Source: Enchytraeus crypticus
Lineage: Eukaryota; Annelida; Clitellata; Enchytraeida; Enchytraeidae
Length of the DNA stretch: 64,000 nt
NCBI GenBank assembly: GCA_905160935.1
Contig: CAJHZI010000263.1
Span: 717,501 to 781,500, forward strand
Direction of reading: 5' to 3'
The notes under the pieces were generated by a model that did not search any database, was not told the DNA's origin, and saw only the letters and a list, made by a program, of their open reading frames with translations. Positions 36,401 through 46,807 of this stretch are shown in pieces (the first letter of the stretch is position 1; each line of letters begins with the position of its first letter). The translations under genes and the position numbers were made by a program.

Positions 36401-38385
36401 GGATGAATTCAATTCAAATATGAGAATAACACTTGTTAAAACTGATGACAATAATAACAATAATAAAGGTTTAACGTCCGTTTCCTCATACAAGGATGAT
36501 GGCAGGGACGTGATAATAAAATTATCAAACCTGAGTGCATCCAGGGTCTTAAAGAGGTTTATGTAGGACGGGTCAAAGGTCACACCAGGGCTAACCAACT
36601 GCAATGGAATAAATACAATAATCAAGCATAAAATAAGTAAATAGTTATATAATTAATTAGAAGAAATATAAATCTTTAAAAATTAATTTATGCACAGAAA
36701 ATATGTACATATATATAAATATAAAATACGCATGTATAGGCCTACCTGTTATCTAGTGCAATATATTCAAAGTATTCCCAAACACAAAATAAATAGGCCT
36801 AATATAGAAATAATAAATTATATAATCATTGTCATTATCTTCTTCCATTTGTTTCCAGTATGACTAAGGTCACGATACGAATAGACCTTCTCCACTCCAC
36901 TCTGTCCCATACCATATCATCAGTCAATCCTCTATTTTTCCATCCGTTTGAGACACTTTTGTAGCAATTTCTGGAGCCTAGGCGCTCAGAAATAGATAAA
37001 CAAATTTTTCCTAAACACACAGTATTTAAAAATTCACAATAAAGCAGTGTCAAAATTCCAACACAGGAGGATAAATTACTTAAGAACAGAGAATCTTCAG
37101 CTATAAATAATTTTCTAAATTTACTAATAAATAACAAATAGATTAAAAACTAATAAACAATTAATAACCAGAATGATATGAGAGACAGATAGAATAAAGA
37201 ACACAATCAAGTACTAACCAGTATGATATGAAAGACAGATAGAATAAAGAACAGGATCAAGTACTAACCAGTATGATATGAAAGACAGATAGAATAAAGA
37301 ACAGGATCAAGTACTAACCAGTATGATATGAAAGACAAATAGAATAGAGAACAGGATCAAGTACTAACCAGTATGATATGAGAGACAGATAGAATAAAGA
37401 ACAGGATCAAGTACTAACCAGTATGATATGAGAGACAGATAGAATAAAGAACAAGATCAAGTACTAACCAGTATGATATGAGAGACAGATAGAATAAAGA
37501 ACAGGATCAAGTACTAACCAGTATGATATGAGAGACAGATAGAATAAAGAACAAGATCAAGTACTAACCAGTATGATATGAGAGACAGATAGAATGAACA
37601 GCAGGGCTCTCGTATGAGAGTGTTCAGCTTGTCTCCAAAGCTCCAGAAAATTCTGTTTTATAAATATCCACATACAATCAGATTAAAGTAACGTTATTTT
37701 AAACAACCAGCAATACCAAGAACACAGAATCTCAACAACTGAAATGATCTTAATAACTTTGAATTCTCAAACAGAAATGATCTGACTATCATCAGAGAAT
37801 TGGTTGATCTGAAAATTATCTGAATTAATTATCATGTGAGAGACAGATAAAATAATAATAATAATAAAGGTTCAACGTCCGTTTCCTTATCCAGGGATGA
37901 TGTCAGGGATGTCCCCAACAGCACACATTACTAGAGATCAATTCACCCAGACCAATCTGCAATAGAAATGTGCTGAGGAGAAGTAAGTCCTAAACGAAAG
38001 CCAGTCCGGCGAACAAAAAATGGTCAGGGTAGATTGATTATGTCTATGGCGGGAAAAGATAAGTCTTAAGCTTTCTAGAGAATGTTGAAAGAAAAAAACA
38101 AGAGGGAAGATATTTTTTAAAAGAGTTAGAGTAGAGGAGAACCTGCGAGTTGTCCTTAGCGAGAGTAGAGAGACGAGTGAGACAGGCTGGGTCTGCACCG
38201 CTGATCAGGTGCAGGTAGATGACACTAGTCGTCGAGTCATAGCAGCCTTCTATATAGCACTGCATAAAGTGCATAGCAATCAAACAATGCAGTGAATCAG
38301 ACAGTATGCCTACTATATCTATATATCTATATCACTTTTGATATTGAATTTAAAATTTCTGTTATTATTTATATATATATATATT

Positions 38386-38461
<76 letters not shown>

Positions 38462-40440
38462 ATTATATATATATAATATATATATAATTATATATATATA
38501 TATATTTAAAAATAAAAATAAGTATACAAGTATAAAATAGAGCAGCCAACATGCAACATGCATGTGATTAGGAGGTGACTAAATCTAGGAAACATTTAGA
38601 AAATAAATTTTCATTCAAAAATGAACAGACATATATGCACAATTGCACATGTATATAAAATAAACCTAGAAATTAAAAACGTTTAAAAGTATTAAACGGG
38701 AGGAGCTTATATGTTTTAATATTACAGAGATTCTTACCACATCTTCAACACAAGTTATGCTTCTTTTTGAATTAGCTTCCTCGTTAAGCTACACACAATC
38801 AGAAATATTGCACATAACTGGTCTTGTATTTGAAAGCAATTTATAATCTCAGAACAAACATAAAATATATTCAAGTGTACATACTACGTAATATATTTCA
38901 CTGCTACATAAATTGCTGTGAACAATTAACTTCTTAAAAAGAACAATTAAAAACAATTAAGAACAATTAAACAATTAACAATTAAGAACAATAAAAAAAA
39001 AACAATTAACTTCTTAAAAAGAGTCATTTACAGAACTTTAGTCAAAGTTAAAACATCAGCAATAGCAGGGACCTCTCTCTCATCTTTCCTGTGTTCTGTC
39101 AAGTGCCAGGTCCAAGGTACATGTTGCAACTCACGGCTTTCTTGCTTAACAAAATAATACTTTGGACTGATTTTCTGGATTTTGGAATTTGCACCGTTTT
39201 TTTATCTTCTTTTTGCTCGCCAGCTTGATTTGACACAATAGTGCTTGTTGTTGTCATTGATGACTGTAGCACTCTAATTGTTGTTTTGTTATTATTAATG
39301 GAAGCATGCTCAGCATCCTATTGATTAAGATGATACCGTAACAAAATCTAAGCCATTACCAAACCTTAACAAGGGCTACCGCTGTGGAAAACACGGCTGC
39401 TGAGGTGGTTTTTATTGCTTTCTACTGTTCCTAACTACTTGACCCTAGTCAGGTGCAGCTTATGGATGGTTTGGTCACTTCTGTGGTGGATCAGACACAA
39501 AACGGAGACTGACAGCACCTTAATTACCAATTAATTAATTAATTAACCAATTAATTAATTAATTAACCAGAGCTGAATGAATAACTCTCAAGATCTTGAA
39601 TAAGACTGCAACGTGTAATTTAGAAAGAACAACAATGAAAAAGATTGCCATAAAAAGGTAAGAAGAACAGGTAAAGCACGAAACACTTACAAATTCACTT
39701 TTCGCAAATGAGTAGACAAATCCAGCCTTAGACCTAACATTGTTGCGACGACCTTTTCCAATCACGGCCACCACGCAGCAATTTTTGTCACTTTCACCAA
39801 TAAAACTGCCAAACACAGTACATGTTGTTAGCATCTTAGAAAAATCCATACATTTTATTTTAATTTGATTTATTATTTTACATTTAATTTTTACATTAAT
39901 TAGAAGATTAGTTAATACTGACTATTCAGAATATTGTAGATGGTAATCTAACTGATCCTCTAACAATAGTTTTTTAAACACTCCTGAAAAATAGTCGTTG
40001 AATTAGACAACTGAAACTCTATGGCTTCAGATACGTTTGTGGTGCAGTATTACCAATAAACTCTCACATTTGTATCTTCTGATATGAATTTTAAAATACC
40101 CATATAAACACTATTTTATAATAATAAATTATATCTCTAGTCAATAAATCTCTTCAATCACATAATTCTTGAACCAATAAATCAATAAATAATAACAAAT
40201 AATAATAATAATAATAACAATTAGATCAATAAACAACAAGTAAATGAGCCAGATATCTAATGTACAAGTAATGTGCATGTTATTAGAGAAGCAGTTATTA
40301 GCTGAATTGTTTTAAAATGGCTAAATATTACTTTATTACAGAAGTCCAACGATTGCAAGTAGACATGAATTAAGTTACCTGAGGTCAGTAGCAGTTTGAC
40401 ATTTGTGTTTGTCGATAATGAAGTTGAACTTAGTCCTCAT
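21809..40440 (-). CDS. SMG8: SMG8, nonsense-mediated mRNA decay factor (about 21 exons)
   Basis: Exons are 40379-40440 (ATG; in-frame TAA just upstream), 39691-39805, 38738-38788, 38143-38259, 37569-37640, 36531-36598, 35757-35910, 35013-35092, 34085-34221, 32938-33194, 32393-32523, 31628-31715, 30443-30598, 29853-29993, 27411-27748, 26678-26892, 24439-25992, 24079-24156, 23177-23340, probably 22527-22552, and 21809-22010 (stop TAG). Phases agree, giving about 1,401 residues. SMG8 binds SMG9 and restrains the SMG1 kinase that phosphorylates UPF1. Family blocks seen in order include CCVVAVIGKG (G-like N-terminal domain), FDPSYINLFKTLDALR, LEDLIYRLLRKDRVI, ISLTGRHCV, SYCNCGRTAADRQDPF, NFDFY, LPGMLHSDSGPG, AQLMRLYVVVP and GVWVLRLPYP. 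Human SMG8 has 991 residues; the surplus is mostly low-complexity sequence in the 1.55-kb exon. The protein stops soon after LRLPYP, so the last roughly 30 residues of the human protein are absent or on an unseen exon. Confidence 0.93.
22185..22475. repeat. 16-bp minisatellite beside the SMG8 microexon
   Basis: GTGACCTCTAGAACCA units, about 18 copies, lie in the last SMG8 intron. The array stops about 50 bp downstream of the candidate microexon. Confidence 0.88.
22527..22552 (-). CDS. SMG8: Candidate 26-bp SMG8 microexon (RRLDEATNL)
   Basis: The exon before (ends 23177, phase 0) and the last exon (starts 22010, needs phase 2) do not join directly. A 26-bp exon here restores the frame exactly. 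It is preceded by a good branch-point-like TAGCTAATTCC and a pyrimidine-rich CCCTATCGTCAG acceptor, and followed by GTGACG. It would add RRLDEATNL before TTNPVIAQLMRLYVV. The donor is weak, and no strong protein similarity supports the nine residues, so another solution (a different donor in the exon at 23177-23340) remains possible. Confidence 0.4.
23040..23172 (+). mobile_element. SINE-A copy at the edge of an SMG8 exon
   Basis: This copy ends ATTAGCTTTACCAGCTTTAA at 23170, right where the minus-strand SMG8 exon 23177-23340 ends. The donor GTTAGAGTTAAAG lies within a few bases of the element. Confidence 0.8.
24180..24430. repeat. AATC/GATT tetranucleotide tract filling the intron between SMG8 exons 17 and 18
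   Basis: The roughly 280-bp intron is nearly all (ATCA)n. It begins about 10 bp from the donor at 24438 and ends about 25 bp before the acceptor. Confidence 0.9.
24439..25992 (-). CDS. SMG8: SMG8 giant exon with Ala/Thr and SVTTNVFTPD repeats
   Basis: This single 1,554-bp exon holds conserved SMG8 sequence only at its two ends: DLFPDHDVLAPSFMSRTLG at the start, and LPGMLHSDSGPG then SSWSLVRLLDD at the end. Between them lie about 400 residues of low complexity. First comes an Arg/Glu-rich stretch. Then about nine 10-residue units like SVTTNVFTPD (30-bp DNA repeats near 25360-25600). A Ser/Asn/Thr region follows, and last a run of AATSAATT-type units at about 24600-24850. Acceptor and donor keep phase 1 on both sides, so the block can expand by whole codons without harm to the frame. 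The antisense strand is also open here but only as a mirror of the repeats. Confidence 0.85.
26100..26345 (+). mobile_element. LINE family D tail plus hairpin module
   Basis: The tail block (CATCATCCTTGGATGAGGAA) and ATT tract are followed by a perfect 9-bp hairpin at 26193-26217 and the block CGTCGAGCAATACGTGTTGA. The order is the same as at 9340-9695. Confidence 0.65.
26455..26552 (-). mobile_element. SINE-A copy
   Basis: This reverse copy (AAGCTAATGTCAGTGATGAG to CACCACTGGCTCCAGCC) has a short internal deletion. Confidence 0.75.
26620..26674 (-). mobile_element. LINE-C-like fragment abutting the donor of SMG8 exon 26678-26892
   Basis: Read on the minus strand, the exon ends AACAAGG, followed by GTAAGCAGTGCTCGATGTTG. 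The sequence from CAGTGCTCGATGTTG onward is the variant tail also found at 40820-40880 and 52810-52890. The mobile sequence therefore begins about five bases into the intron, and the donor site is at its edge. Confidence 0.6.
28148..28197 (-). mobile_element. LINE family D tail fragment
   Basis: This is 50 bp of the family D tail. Other short copies are at 31985-32035, 36455-36512 and 47970-48030, each beside an ATT/AAT run. This one borders the 17-bp satellite at 28198-29203. Confidence 0.65.
28198..29203. repeat. 17-bp near-palindromic satellite, about 59 units
   Basis: The unit AATAATGATTATTAAAT is an inverted repeat around one central base. Units carry G at the centre from 28198 to about 28970 (one exception near 28790) and C afterwards, with flips at 29084-29135. 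It lies in the SMG8 intron between exons 14 and 15. Confidence 0.92.
29456..29730 (-). mobile_element. LINE family F 3' end with 65-bp GA run
   Basis: A GA microsatellite (29460-29525) is joined to the family F block (GGCAGGTCCATGGTAGAATA and onward), in the SMG8 intron between exons 14 and 15. Long reading frames here are only the GA run plus element remnants. Confidence 0.65.
29965..30205 (-). repeat. Repeated acceptor plus exon start (SMG8 exon 14), 4 copies split by CA runs
   Basis: CTCATAG|CTACATAGACTGG then CAGATATGCC recurs at 29971, 30025, 30101 and 30171 (plus coordinates of GGCATATCTG). Copies are spaced 54-76 bp apart by CA microsatellite. Confidence 0.8.
30550..30910 (-). repeat. 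100-bp tandem repeat of an acceptor plus exon start (SMG8 exon 13), 4 copies
   Basis: The first ~42 bp of exon 30443-30598 (ATGGAGCAGGCTGAGG) with its GGACAG acceptor and GATT-repeat upstream sequence recur at exactly 100-bp steps (30591, 30691, 30791, 30891 on the plus strand). Confidence 0.9.
30605..31062. repeat. AATC/GATT tracts upstream of SMG8 exon 13
   Basis: Short (ATCA)n runs separate the four junction copies and continue to 31062. Confidence 0.88.
31165..31365. repeat. 14-bp minisatellite
   Basis: AAAGAGATCACTTA units, about 14 copies, lie in the SMG8 intron between exons 12 and 13. Confidence 0.9.
31510..31680 (-). repeat. 57-bp tandem repeat of an exon end plus donor (SMG8 exon 12), 3 copies
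   Basis: CTCTCCTACCACATCTCTAA followed by G|GTTTGGTTTATC recurs, with junctions at 31627, 31570 and 31513. Confidence 0.88.
32755..32868 (+). mobile_element. SINE-A copy
   Basis: This plus copy with B box AGGGTTCAAATCCTGG lies in the SMG8 intron between exons 10 and 11. Confidence 0.75.
33368..33510 (+). mobile_element. SINE-A copy
   Basis: This full-length plus copy (GGCTGGAGCCAGTGGCGAAG through CCTTAGCTTTAGC) is in the SMG8 intron between exons 9 and 10. Confidence 0.8.
33715..34020 (+). mobile_element. LINE family E 3' end with GAT tail
   Basis: A block (TTGTTTGAAGAATTGACTAA ... GAGCGCCTAGGCTCC ... GACCCTAGTTAAACTGGGAC) ends in a GATGAT tail. It lies between SMG8 exons 9 and 10. Related pieces are at 55770-56000 (plus), 32185-32250 (plus), 27095-27165 and 36840-36990 (minus) and 45085-45185 (minus). 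The 36840-36990 copy reads KNRGLTDDMVWDRVEWRRSI, a LINE C-terminus. Confidence 0.6.
34222..34490. repeat. AATC/GATT tract abutting the acceptor of SMG8 exon 9
   Basis: The coding strand reads GATTGATTGATGCAG immediately before the exon at 34221. Confidence 0.9.
34514..34672. repeat. 27-bp minisatellite
   Basis: ATATGATTATGAGATATGAT, then GAGGA, units occur six times in the SMG8 intron between exons 8 and 9. Confidence 0.88.
34837..34968 (+). mobile_element. SINE-A copy
   Basis: This full-length plus copy with slight divergence (GGAGCCAGCAGTGATGTTGG) sits between SMG8 exons 8 and 9. Confidence 0.8.
35335..35560 (+). mobile_element. Two SINE-A copies head to head
   Basis: A plus copy (35335-35452) is followed by a diverged reverse copy (35470-35560, TGGATTTGAACCGTGCAC), forming a long imperfect inverted repeat. 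Confidence 0.65.
36100..36262. repeat. About 50-bp repeat
   Basis: AATAAAACAATGAATAAATC, then AATAAATTAATCAGTTAATT, occurs four times between SMG8 exons 6 and 7. Confidence 0.8.
37165..37600 (-). repeat. 50-bp tandem repeat of an exon end plus donor (SMG8 exon 5), 9 copies
   Basis: Each unit holds the last ~28 bp of exon 37569-37640 (CTCTCATATCATACTG) and the donor GTTAGT. The junctions fall at exactly 50-bp steps from 37167 to 37567; the last is the true exon. Confidence 0.9.
37855..38110 (-). mobile_element. LINE family D 3' end
   Basis: This is the best family D copy: an ATT tail, GATGATGTCAGGGATG, then a minus-strand frame containing FSRKLKTYLFPP, typical of the last residues of a CR1/L2-type ORF2. 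It abuts the donor of the SMG8 exon at 38143. Confidence 0.75.
38360..38505. repeat. TA microsatellite
   Basis: It is a nearly pure AT dinucleotide run in the SMG8 intron between exons 3 and 4. Similar TA runs are at 44025-44085 (inside the hAT element) and 56730-56870 (PIGA intron, next to a CA run 56640-56720). Confidence 0.9.
39150..39300 (+). mobile_element. LINE family C tail
   Basis: The tail sequence (TTTGGACTGATTTTCTGGAT through TGATGACTGTAGCACTC) lies on the plus strand in the SMG8 intron between exons 2 and 3. Confidence 0.7.
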
Positions 40441-41549
40441 AATTTATCAATAATGTAGCTTTGTCTGTATCTAAAAAGGTAAACATACTGTATATCTATA
40501 TGCATGCATACTGAAAAGTAAATATATCGAAAGTTAATTTTAAAAATTAAATATCAACCTGTTTTTAAAATGGTACACTGATATTATGTCATAACTTTAC
40601 ATTTACTATAACTACTTATTGGAATATATTAAAATAGAACTATAAGTAACAAACTAGTATTACCAAATACAAATGTTCATAGTTTCATAGTATAGTTCAG
40701 TATGCACCAGCTAAATTGTATTGTTTTATAATTTACCTTTATTATATCGGTACTAGTGAAAGTAAAAATATTCAACAATAAACCTTACAGAAATCGTATT
40801 ACATTTTACACATATAAGGAACAACAACAATACGATTAGAATGCTACTGTTGTCCATGACAACATCGAACACTGTGGAACCCAATTACAACCGATGAGAA
40901 AATGATGACCGTTGCTACTGTATACCTTTTCAAACGTGACAGCAGAATCACCCATTCAAAATGAATGTCGAATATGTTAATATATTTCGCTAACTATTGC
41001 AGTATTGTAAATATCTGGTATATGGAAGTTTTTTAGTATCAAATTTTGGTTTAAAAGATTTGTTATTATTTATTTTTCTTGGACCAATATGCATGCTAAA
41101 CCGGACTATAGCTTCAGCTTAAACTCTCATATTAAGAGAATAAAATTAGTTTGACAGTAAATTACAGTTTCATTATGCATAAAAATCAAAGCAATTTATT
41201 TCTCCAATTATCCAGAATTTTGAGTCCAATTTAGAAATCGTGATACAATATTAATATTAGAATTGTAGCATTTATTTTGCGGTGCATCTACACTTAAATA
41301 TTCAGAAAGTAAGCTTTTCGTAAGGCCTGGTTCTGAATGTAAACACAGGATAGCGTTGCCATACTTGAAAGAATTGGAAGTTTGGACAAGAAAGTTAAAA
41401 ATCTAGTGTTGCGAAATGAACATCTGTGTCATTCCGTCACTTATAATATCACATGCTTAACCATTATGCACTTTGGACAGACGTCGGTGACTTAGTGTTT
41501 TCGACTGAAACACTTAATATTGGGCCTGGAAATTATGTATATCATCGTA

Positions 41550-41700
41550 AATGATCATTTCATGAGGGCTTTGGACCGATTTTCTTAAATTTTGCAATGT
41601 TTTTGGACCTTCTTTTTGCTCGCCGGTTTTATTTTGTCTCAATAGTGCTCGATGTTGTCGTTGATGACTGTAGCACTCTCAATGTTATTATTAAGATTAG
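41550..41700 (+). mobile_element. LINE family C tail, with related fragments at 40820-40880 and 52810-52920
   Basis: This copy has the GGACCGATTTTCTTAAATTT through GATGACTGTAGCACTC tail. The copies at 40820-40880 and 52810-52920 are a variant on the other strand (CAATACGATTAGAGTGCTAC, then GTTGTCCATGACAACA). Confidence 0.6.
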
Positions 41701-42147
41701 TATTCTTTGAGCCTGGACTGATTTATCGGATATTGGATTAACTGCACCTATTGTTCTTTACTTATCGATTCAGATTTGACTTTACAATGCTCGATGTTGT
41801 CTACAATGGTATTTGAACTATTGTGCCTATAGTTGTTACTCACTTTATGAGGGAGACTTTACTCTGATTAGCTCAAACAGGAATCGTCACGTTACTTCAG
41901 AAGAGTTCTTATTAATATCAGTCCATTTTAACGCTAAATAAGAGCACTCGACTGAGTAATGATCCATCAAAAAGTCTTTCCTAAAATATAGCATGTTAGG
42001 TGGTTTTCAGTGCTTTTCCTCGGTTTCCTGCTTATACTCACGCAGTTTTTAAGTTACTAGCACACAGTTTATAATCTTATCAACTTTCAGTAATGATATA
42101 ATCATTTCTATTTCAGAAATGTTCTCAGATCAAACCAATGTCTTGTA

Positions 42148-44018
42148 CCGAGTGACCACTCTCCAAACCACAACAAATTCCCTGACGTTTCCAGTGTGCC
42201 TCGACATTTCGATACCATCGCAGCATCGATTTCTATGTTGGTAAACAAAGTCAGAAATGATTTCTAAACAATATGCACTTTGCTATTTCATTTTACACTG
42301 ATAGATCTACAGTGTATAAAATGAGGCAAATATCAGCATACATGAGATTGTATGGTAACACCATTTTCTTTGTGATAAGCCCTGAAGTCTTGCAAATACT
42401 TCGTATATATTTCTAAAAGTGATGCCTATACCTTATTTAAACCATCAAATAAATAATTAATTAAATAGGCTAACCAATTAGATTACAGGGCGTACGCTAC
42501 TTAAAGTCTTGTTTGAAGAGATGCAATTTTGCTGTCAATTGCTGCAGCTTCGGCATTCATTTCTGACAGTTTTTGTTTCTCCTGCTGCTTGAGACTATCT
42601 ATCATTAGTTTACGCTTCCTCTCTTCACTGGCGCGCTTTTCTTCTTCAGATTGTTGCTCTTTCTTCAATCTGAGTGCATTCTGTTAAGTGGCATGAGACT
42701 GCCTAACACAGGCTATCATCTTGCTAGATATGTCTATTTTAGTTACATCCATACCTGCTAGACGAATTTCATCAAAAACTATTCTTTGTGCCACAACAGA
42801 GCTTTCCTCCATGTTGTCAATTAGGAGCTCCTTATTTATTGAGAACCCAGATTCTACGGACGCATTGTCATGAGAGAGTCAAAATCATTTTAATAACTTT
42901 CCACAATGGTGATTTCTTAAGATTGCTATCTGGTACAAAAATCTTGGAATAAAATTCATCAAGGTTTTGATCCCTATTATAGTTGTTGAACATTTCCTTA
43001 TGTTTGGTTTGTGCCAATGAACAGAGTTCAGTAAAAGAAGACTTGGCTTCATCAGCCTCACCTGCTGTTATTTGGCCCAACTCCTGTAAAATCTGCAGTA
43101 AATCTCTCATTCTAGTCTCTGTTGTGGTTCGACTGTACAGAATCGCAATAGGAATAATGCATGATATGGCTCGAGTTGCCTTTTACTTCAATGGACTTCT
43201 TTCTATTATTTTCTTAATCATGGCTACTACGAATTTTCTACACTGCATCTTTAATTCCATTTTCTGTAGCTCACTACAAACTGTCCTAGACATTTGAGAC
43301 ACAGCACCAAAACCAATGTCAATCTTTTCTCAGCCTAGCAGATTTTTAACATCATTTAGATCAATTGCTATCAATTTTCTGGCACTGTCAGCACTGTCAA
43401 CAACACTTGTTTTAACTACACGCTGCATCAATTTCCTAACTATAGCAGACACATCATCATATAAGAAAGCAGCCAATGGAGCTGAAGATTGAAATTCCTT
43501 CAGAAATCCTTCAGTAACTTTGCAAATTGAAATAAAACAGGCCAGTTTGGCTTTAAACAGAGGATCACCTGCAGCCTCTTTAATAACCGTTACGCTTGTC
43601 AAACCCTTTGCTAGTTTGGCCTCTTTAACAAATTTACATACATTATCGAATAATGCCAAGGCAGCCTCAGCAACTGATGTATTAGCTGTCCAACGAATCT
43701 GGCAAAATTTCTTTGGGAAAGTTTTGCATCCAGTCAAAGCGGCGAATGAAGCACGTCGTGCAGGCACATCTTAAATAAGCGATACATTGCTCGGAGAACA
43801 CCACTTCTTCCATCCACTTTCTTGATGACCAATTTGAAAGGCTCCATTTATTACATGTAGACCACATGACCCAATACTCAAAAGCTTTACAGAAATATCT
43901 TCATTCATCGAGTCCTCCTCATATTTGTCCAGAATCAACCAATTGACGGATGGTCCATCCATGCTAATTTGAAGAATCTTTTCTCTAGGTAAATTGGCGA
44001 TGCCTTCCTTAAATTTGG

Positions 44019-44088
<70 letters not shown>

Positions 44089-44859
44089 CCGAGAACTAAC
44101 TTTTTCACTCATCGTGATAGAGCCAATCAGAATTGAAAACAGTTTTTTTACTAGCCATTAAAATTCTTTATCAGAATATTATAATCTAAAAAAATACAAA
44201 TCAAGAAAATGTTAATTATTATTAGTTTAAGGTTATCGGGTTAGATTAGGGTCATTTATTTCAAGATATTGCTAAAATTTCAGTCGAAAATTGCACGGCT
44301 ATTGCAAAAAATGCAAGTCATGCTAGCTAGCAAATGATGATGAATATCATGTAACTAAAAAACCTAAAATATTGAAAATAAACATACATTAACATTAATC
44401 TAGTTAAAAACTAACCAAAGGCTATTAGCAAAAATTGTTTGCTGTGCACAGCTTGCCAACTTTGTCAACTATTGCTTAATAATTTGAAATTTCATGTGAC
44501 AAAACTTAGCATATGCTATTCATTTAAATTAATAATGAAGTCTATAAAAGATGGCGACACAGCGAGACAAAAATAAAACTTGTTTACATGTTTTGAAGTG
44601 CTGCCATTACTTTCTGATTACATATTACCCATTACAAACACAAAGCCTAAAATAAAGGTTTAATGACAGCTTCCTATGCAATTTGGCCAACAATTGGCGT
44701 CTTAGTGTTTGAACTTTTCATAGGCTTACTAAAAATGTTAAGAATGCCAAAATTCTATTTTCCCTAACTTTTTCCATTTTCCCTGACTTTTCCCTTACCA
44801 CTTTCACATTCCCTGACTTTTCCAGGTTTTCCCTGTTTTCCAGAAGAGTGGTCACCCTG
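42148..44859 (-). mobile_element. hAT-like DNA transposon with terminal inverted repeats and decayed transposase
   Basis: The ends are inverted: the left end starts CCGAGTGACCACTCT, and the right end read on the minus strand starts CAGGGTGACCACTCT. Both are followed by GGAAA/CCCTGA-type subterminal sequence. The 6-bp CTTGTA abuts both ends (42142-42147 and 44860-44865) as a likely target duplication. Inside is a minus-strand transposase remnant (42496-44010). An AT run at 44025-44085 interrupts the 5' side. It lies in the SMG8-UBE2R intergenic region. Confidence 0.72.
42496..44010 (-). pseudogene. hAT-like transposase remnant
   Basis: Minus-strand frames in order are ILQISMDGPSVNWLILDKY, then FPKKFCQIRWTANTSVAEAA and PLAAFLYDDVSAIVRKLMQR, then RMRDLLQILQELGQ, then NASVESGFSINKELLIDNME (the hAT C-terminal dimerisation-type end). 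A Lys/Glu-rich tail closes it. They are separated by stops and frameshifts, so no intact protein is encoded. The family is common in cnidarian, echinoderm and mollusc genomes as DUF-type hAT relatives. Confidence 0.7.
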
Positions 44860-45546
44860 CTTGTAATAGAGCCGTTAAACAAATCCAAAGATATGAACTA
44901 ATAAACTAATAGAAGAGTCGGCACACTGTATTCAATGTTTAAAACAGTCAATGTATCATAACTGAAAACTTGTGCACTAAACACACAGCAAGACAAGTTA
45001 AATGGAACAGAAACGCAGTCCTCTCGGTATATTAGCCTTCAGTAATGACTAAGTCATCATCATTAATCAATCATCATCATCATCTCAACTCCTCTCTGTC
45101 CCACACCATATCATCAGACAATCCCATATTTTTCATGTCCTTCTTAATCACCGCATCCCACGTCAGTTAAGGTCTACCTTTCTCTAGCTTAACATCCAGC
45201 ATCATTAATCAATCATAAGAATTACAGAAAATAAGAGATAAAATTTACTGTCCGTTTCAAGAAGGTGCTCTAAGGACTCCTTAGAATACTCAAACTTCAG
45301 CACAAACAATGGCAAATGACAAAAAATATCAACCATAAAGTGGGGGTCAAACTTATGAAAATCCAATTAATCCTGCAAAGCCATACGTAATTTAACAGTA
45401 TTGAGCAGAAAAATGAAAATGTTCAAGTACTATGGGTAATAAAATATATTCATTTTAAAATTGTCCTAGAACTTTAACTTGACAATTAAATTATAATAGA
45501 TAATGCTAACAAATAGACAATGCAAGCATAGACATAGAAAAATGCA

Positions 45547-45990
45547 AGAACAACAACTAATCGCCACACAAGCACAGAAACACATAAATACAAGCACAGA
45601 CTAATAATTCCACACATGTCTTAACATGTCCACACATACGCATGTTATGACATAAACGCAGGCGCAGCAACGTATGCACATCATGACCAAAAACACGATG
45701 TGTTCACATAATGGAGCATATCCAGAAATACAGTACAAGCATCATGTTTAGTTTGATATACACACGTTACCATTCTACAACCACACCCGAGGCACAAATT
45801 AGTCTCTCACTCTTCAGTGCACGGCCAAGTGGCAGGTTCAAGGTACATATTCATACTCAAAGTCTGTTTTCTCGCTCCATAAGAGCACTCGTTAGATCAA
45901 CAAGTTAATCCCTTCACTAAGTCTGTGCCTTATCCATACCTTATGTCGCCTATAGATTGGGAAAAGTATGGCTTCTGAGATACAATGATT
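45547..45990. repeat. Dispersed repeat J containing UBE2R junction pieces
   Basis: Positions 45547-45577 match 48050-48080 (AACAACAACTAATCGCCACA), the sequence just inside the donor of UBE2R exon 48091-48225. Positions 45755-45790 match 48888-48920, the acceptor of exon 48814-48911 plus 23 exon bases. The rest (AAGTGGCAGGTTCAAGGTAC onward) matches 48990-49050, 49050-49150 and 49300-49510. Confidence 0.6.
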
Positions 45991-46807
45991 TAGTAATTAT
46001 AACTAATAATTATCAATACCATTTATATAATGACACACCAGTGATTCTGAGTCGTTGCTCAACAAATTGGCAGTAGATCAACTGAAGACCGCTACAATTC
46101 TTAAGAGATAACTACTCCAGGTAGGAGACCTGCGAGGCAGCTTTTCTTCCAGGTTAGGGTAAAGCATGAGGTTATAACTTTTTATTTAGTTATTTTATTG
46201 TATATTTTATAAATTACACAAACACAAAGACACATATAACACACATTAGAACACATACAGTAGCAAACACATACACACATATTCCCACAAACATAGACAA
46301 CATATAATACAGATTCCCACACATACAGACACACATTCTCACACATACAGACACATATTTCCATTTACACAGGCAGTAGCAAGTACATACAAACCAATAT
46401 TTGGGAACATATACATGTAAAATGGCATATCAGCAGCGGTTTAATCATCTATCAAAACACACACACACTAATAAATTAATTGATTAGTTAATTGTAGAGA
46501 AATCAAACCAATAATTAAAGAGTACGACAAATGATCAAGCAATTAATTCCTAGTGAAACAGTCAAGCTCTCAATAAAATAGAGTCTTCAGTAACTCAATA
46601 CAGAAGTACATTAATGAAGGGCTCTATCCTACATATCAATACATTATCAATATTCCAATTGTCCTTAGATTTGCATAAATTAAACATAAACCAGTCAATT
46701 AGATGATTCTTATAAATCAGTCCAGATAATCTTTAAGCAAACGCTAAACAAAATGATCTATGCAGTGCTCGGCTAGCATTCAAAGTACAGTACAACAAAG
46801 TAATAGC

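Noticed and set aside
37165-37600. CRISPR-like regular repeat spacing
   Set aside because: Units are directly tandem with no variable spacers, the setting is an animal intron, and no cas genes are present.
42496-44010. Intact host gene made of several minus-strand ORFs
   Set aside because: The ORFs are broken by stops and lie inside inverted terminal repeats, so this is a decayed transposase.
46182-46364. Cys/Val-rich small ORF
   Set aside because: It is a translation of ACACATA-type low-complexity sequence.
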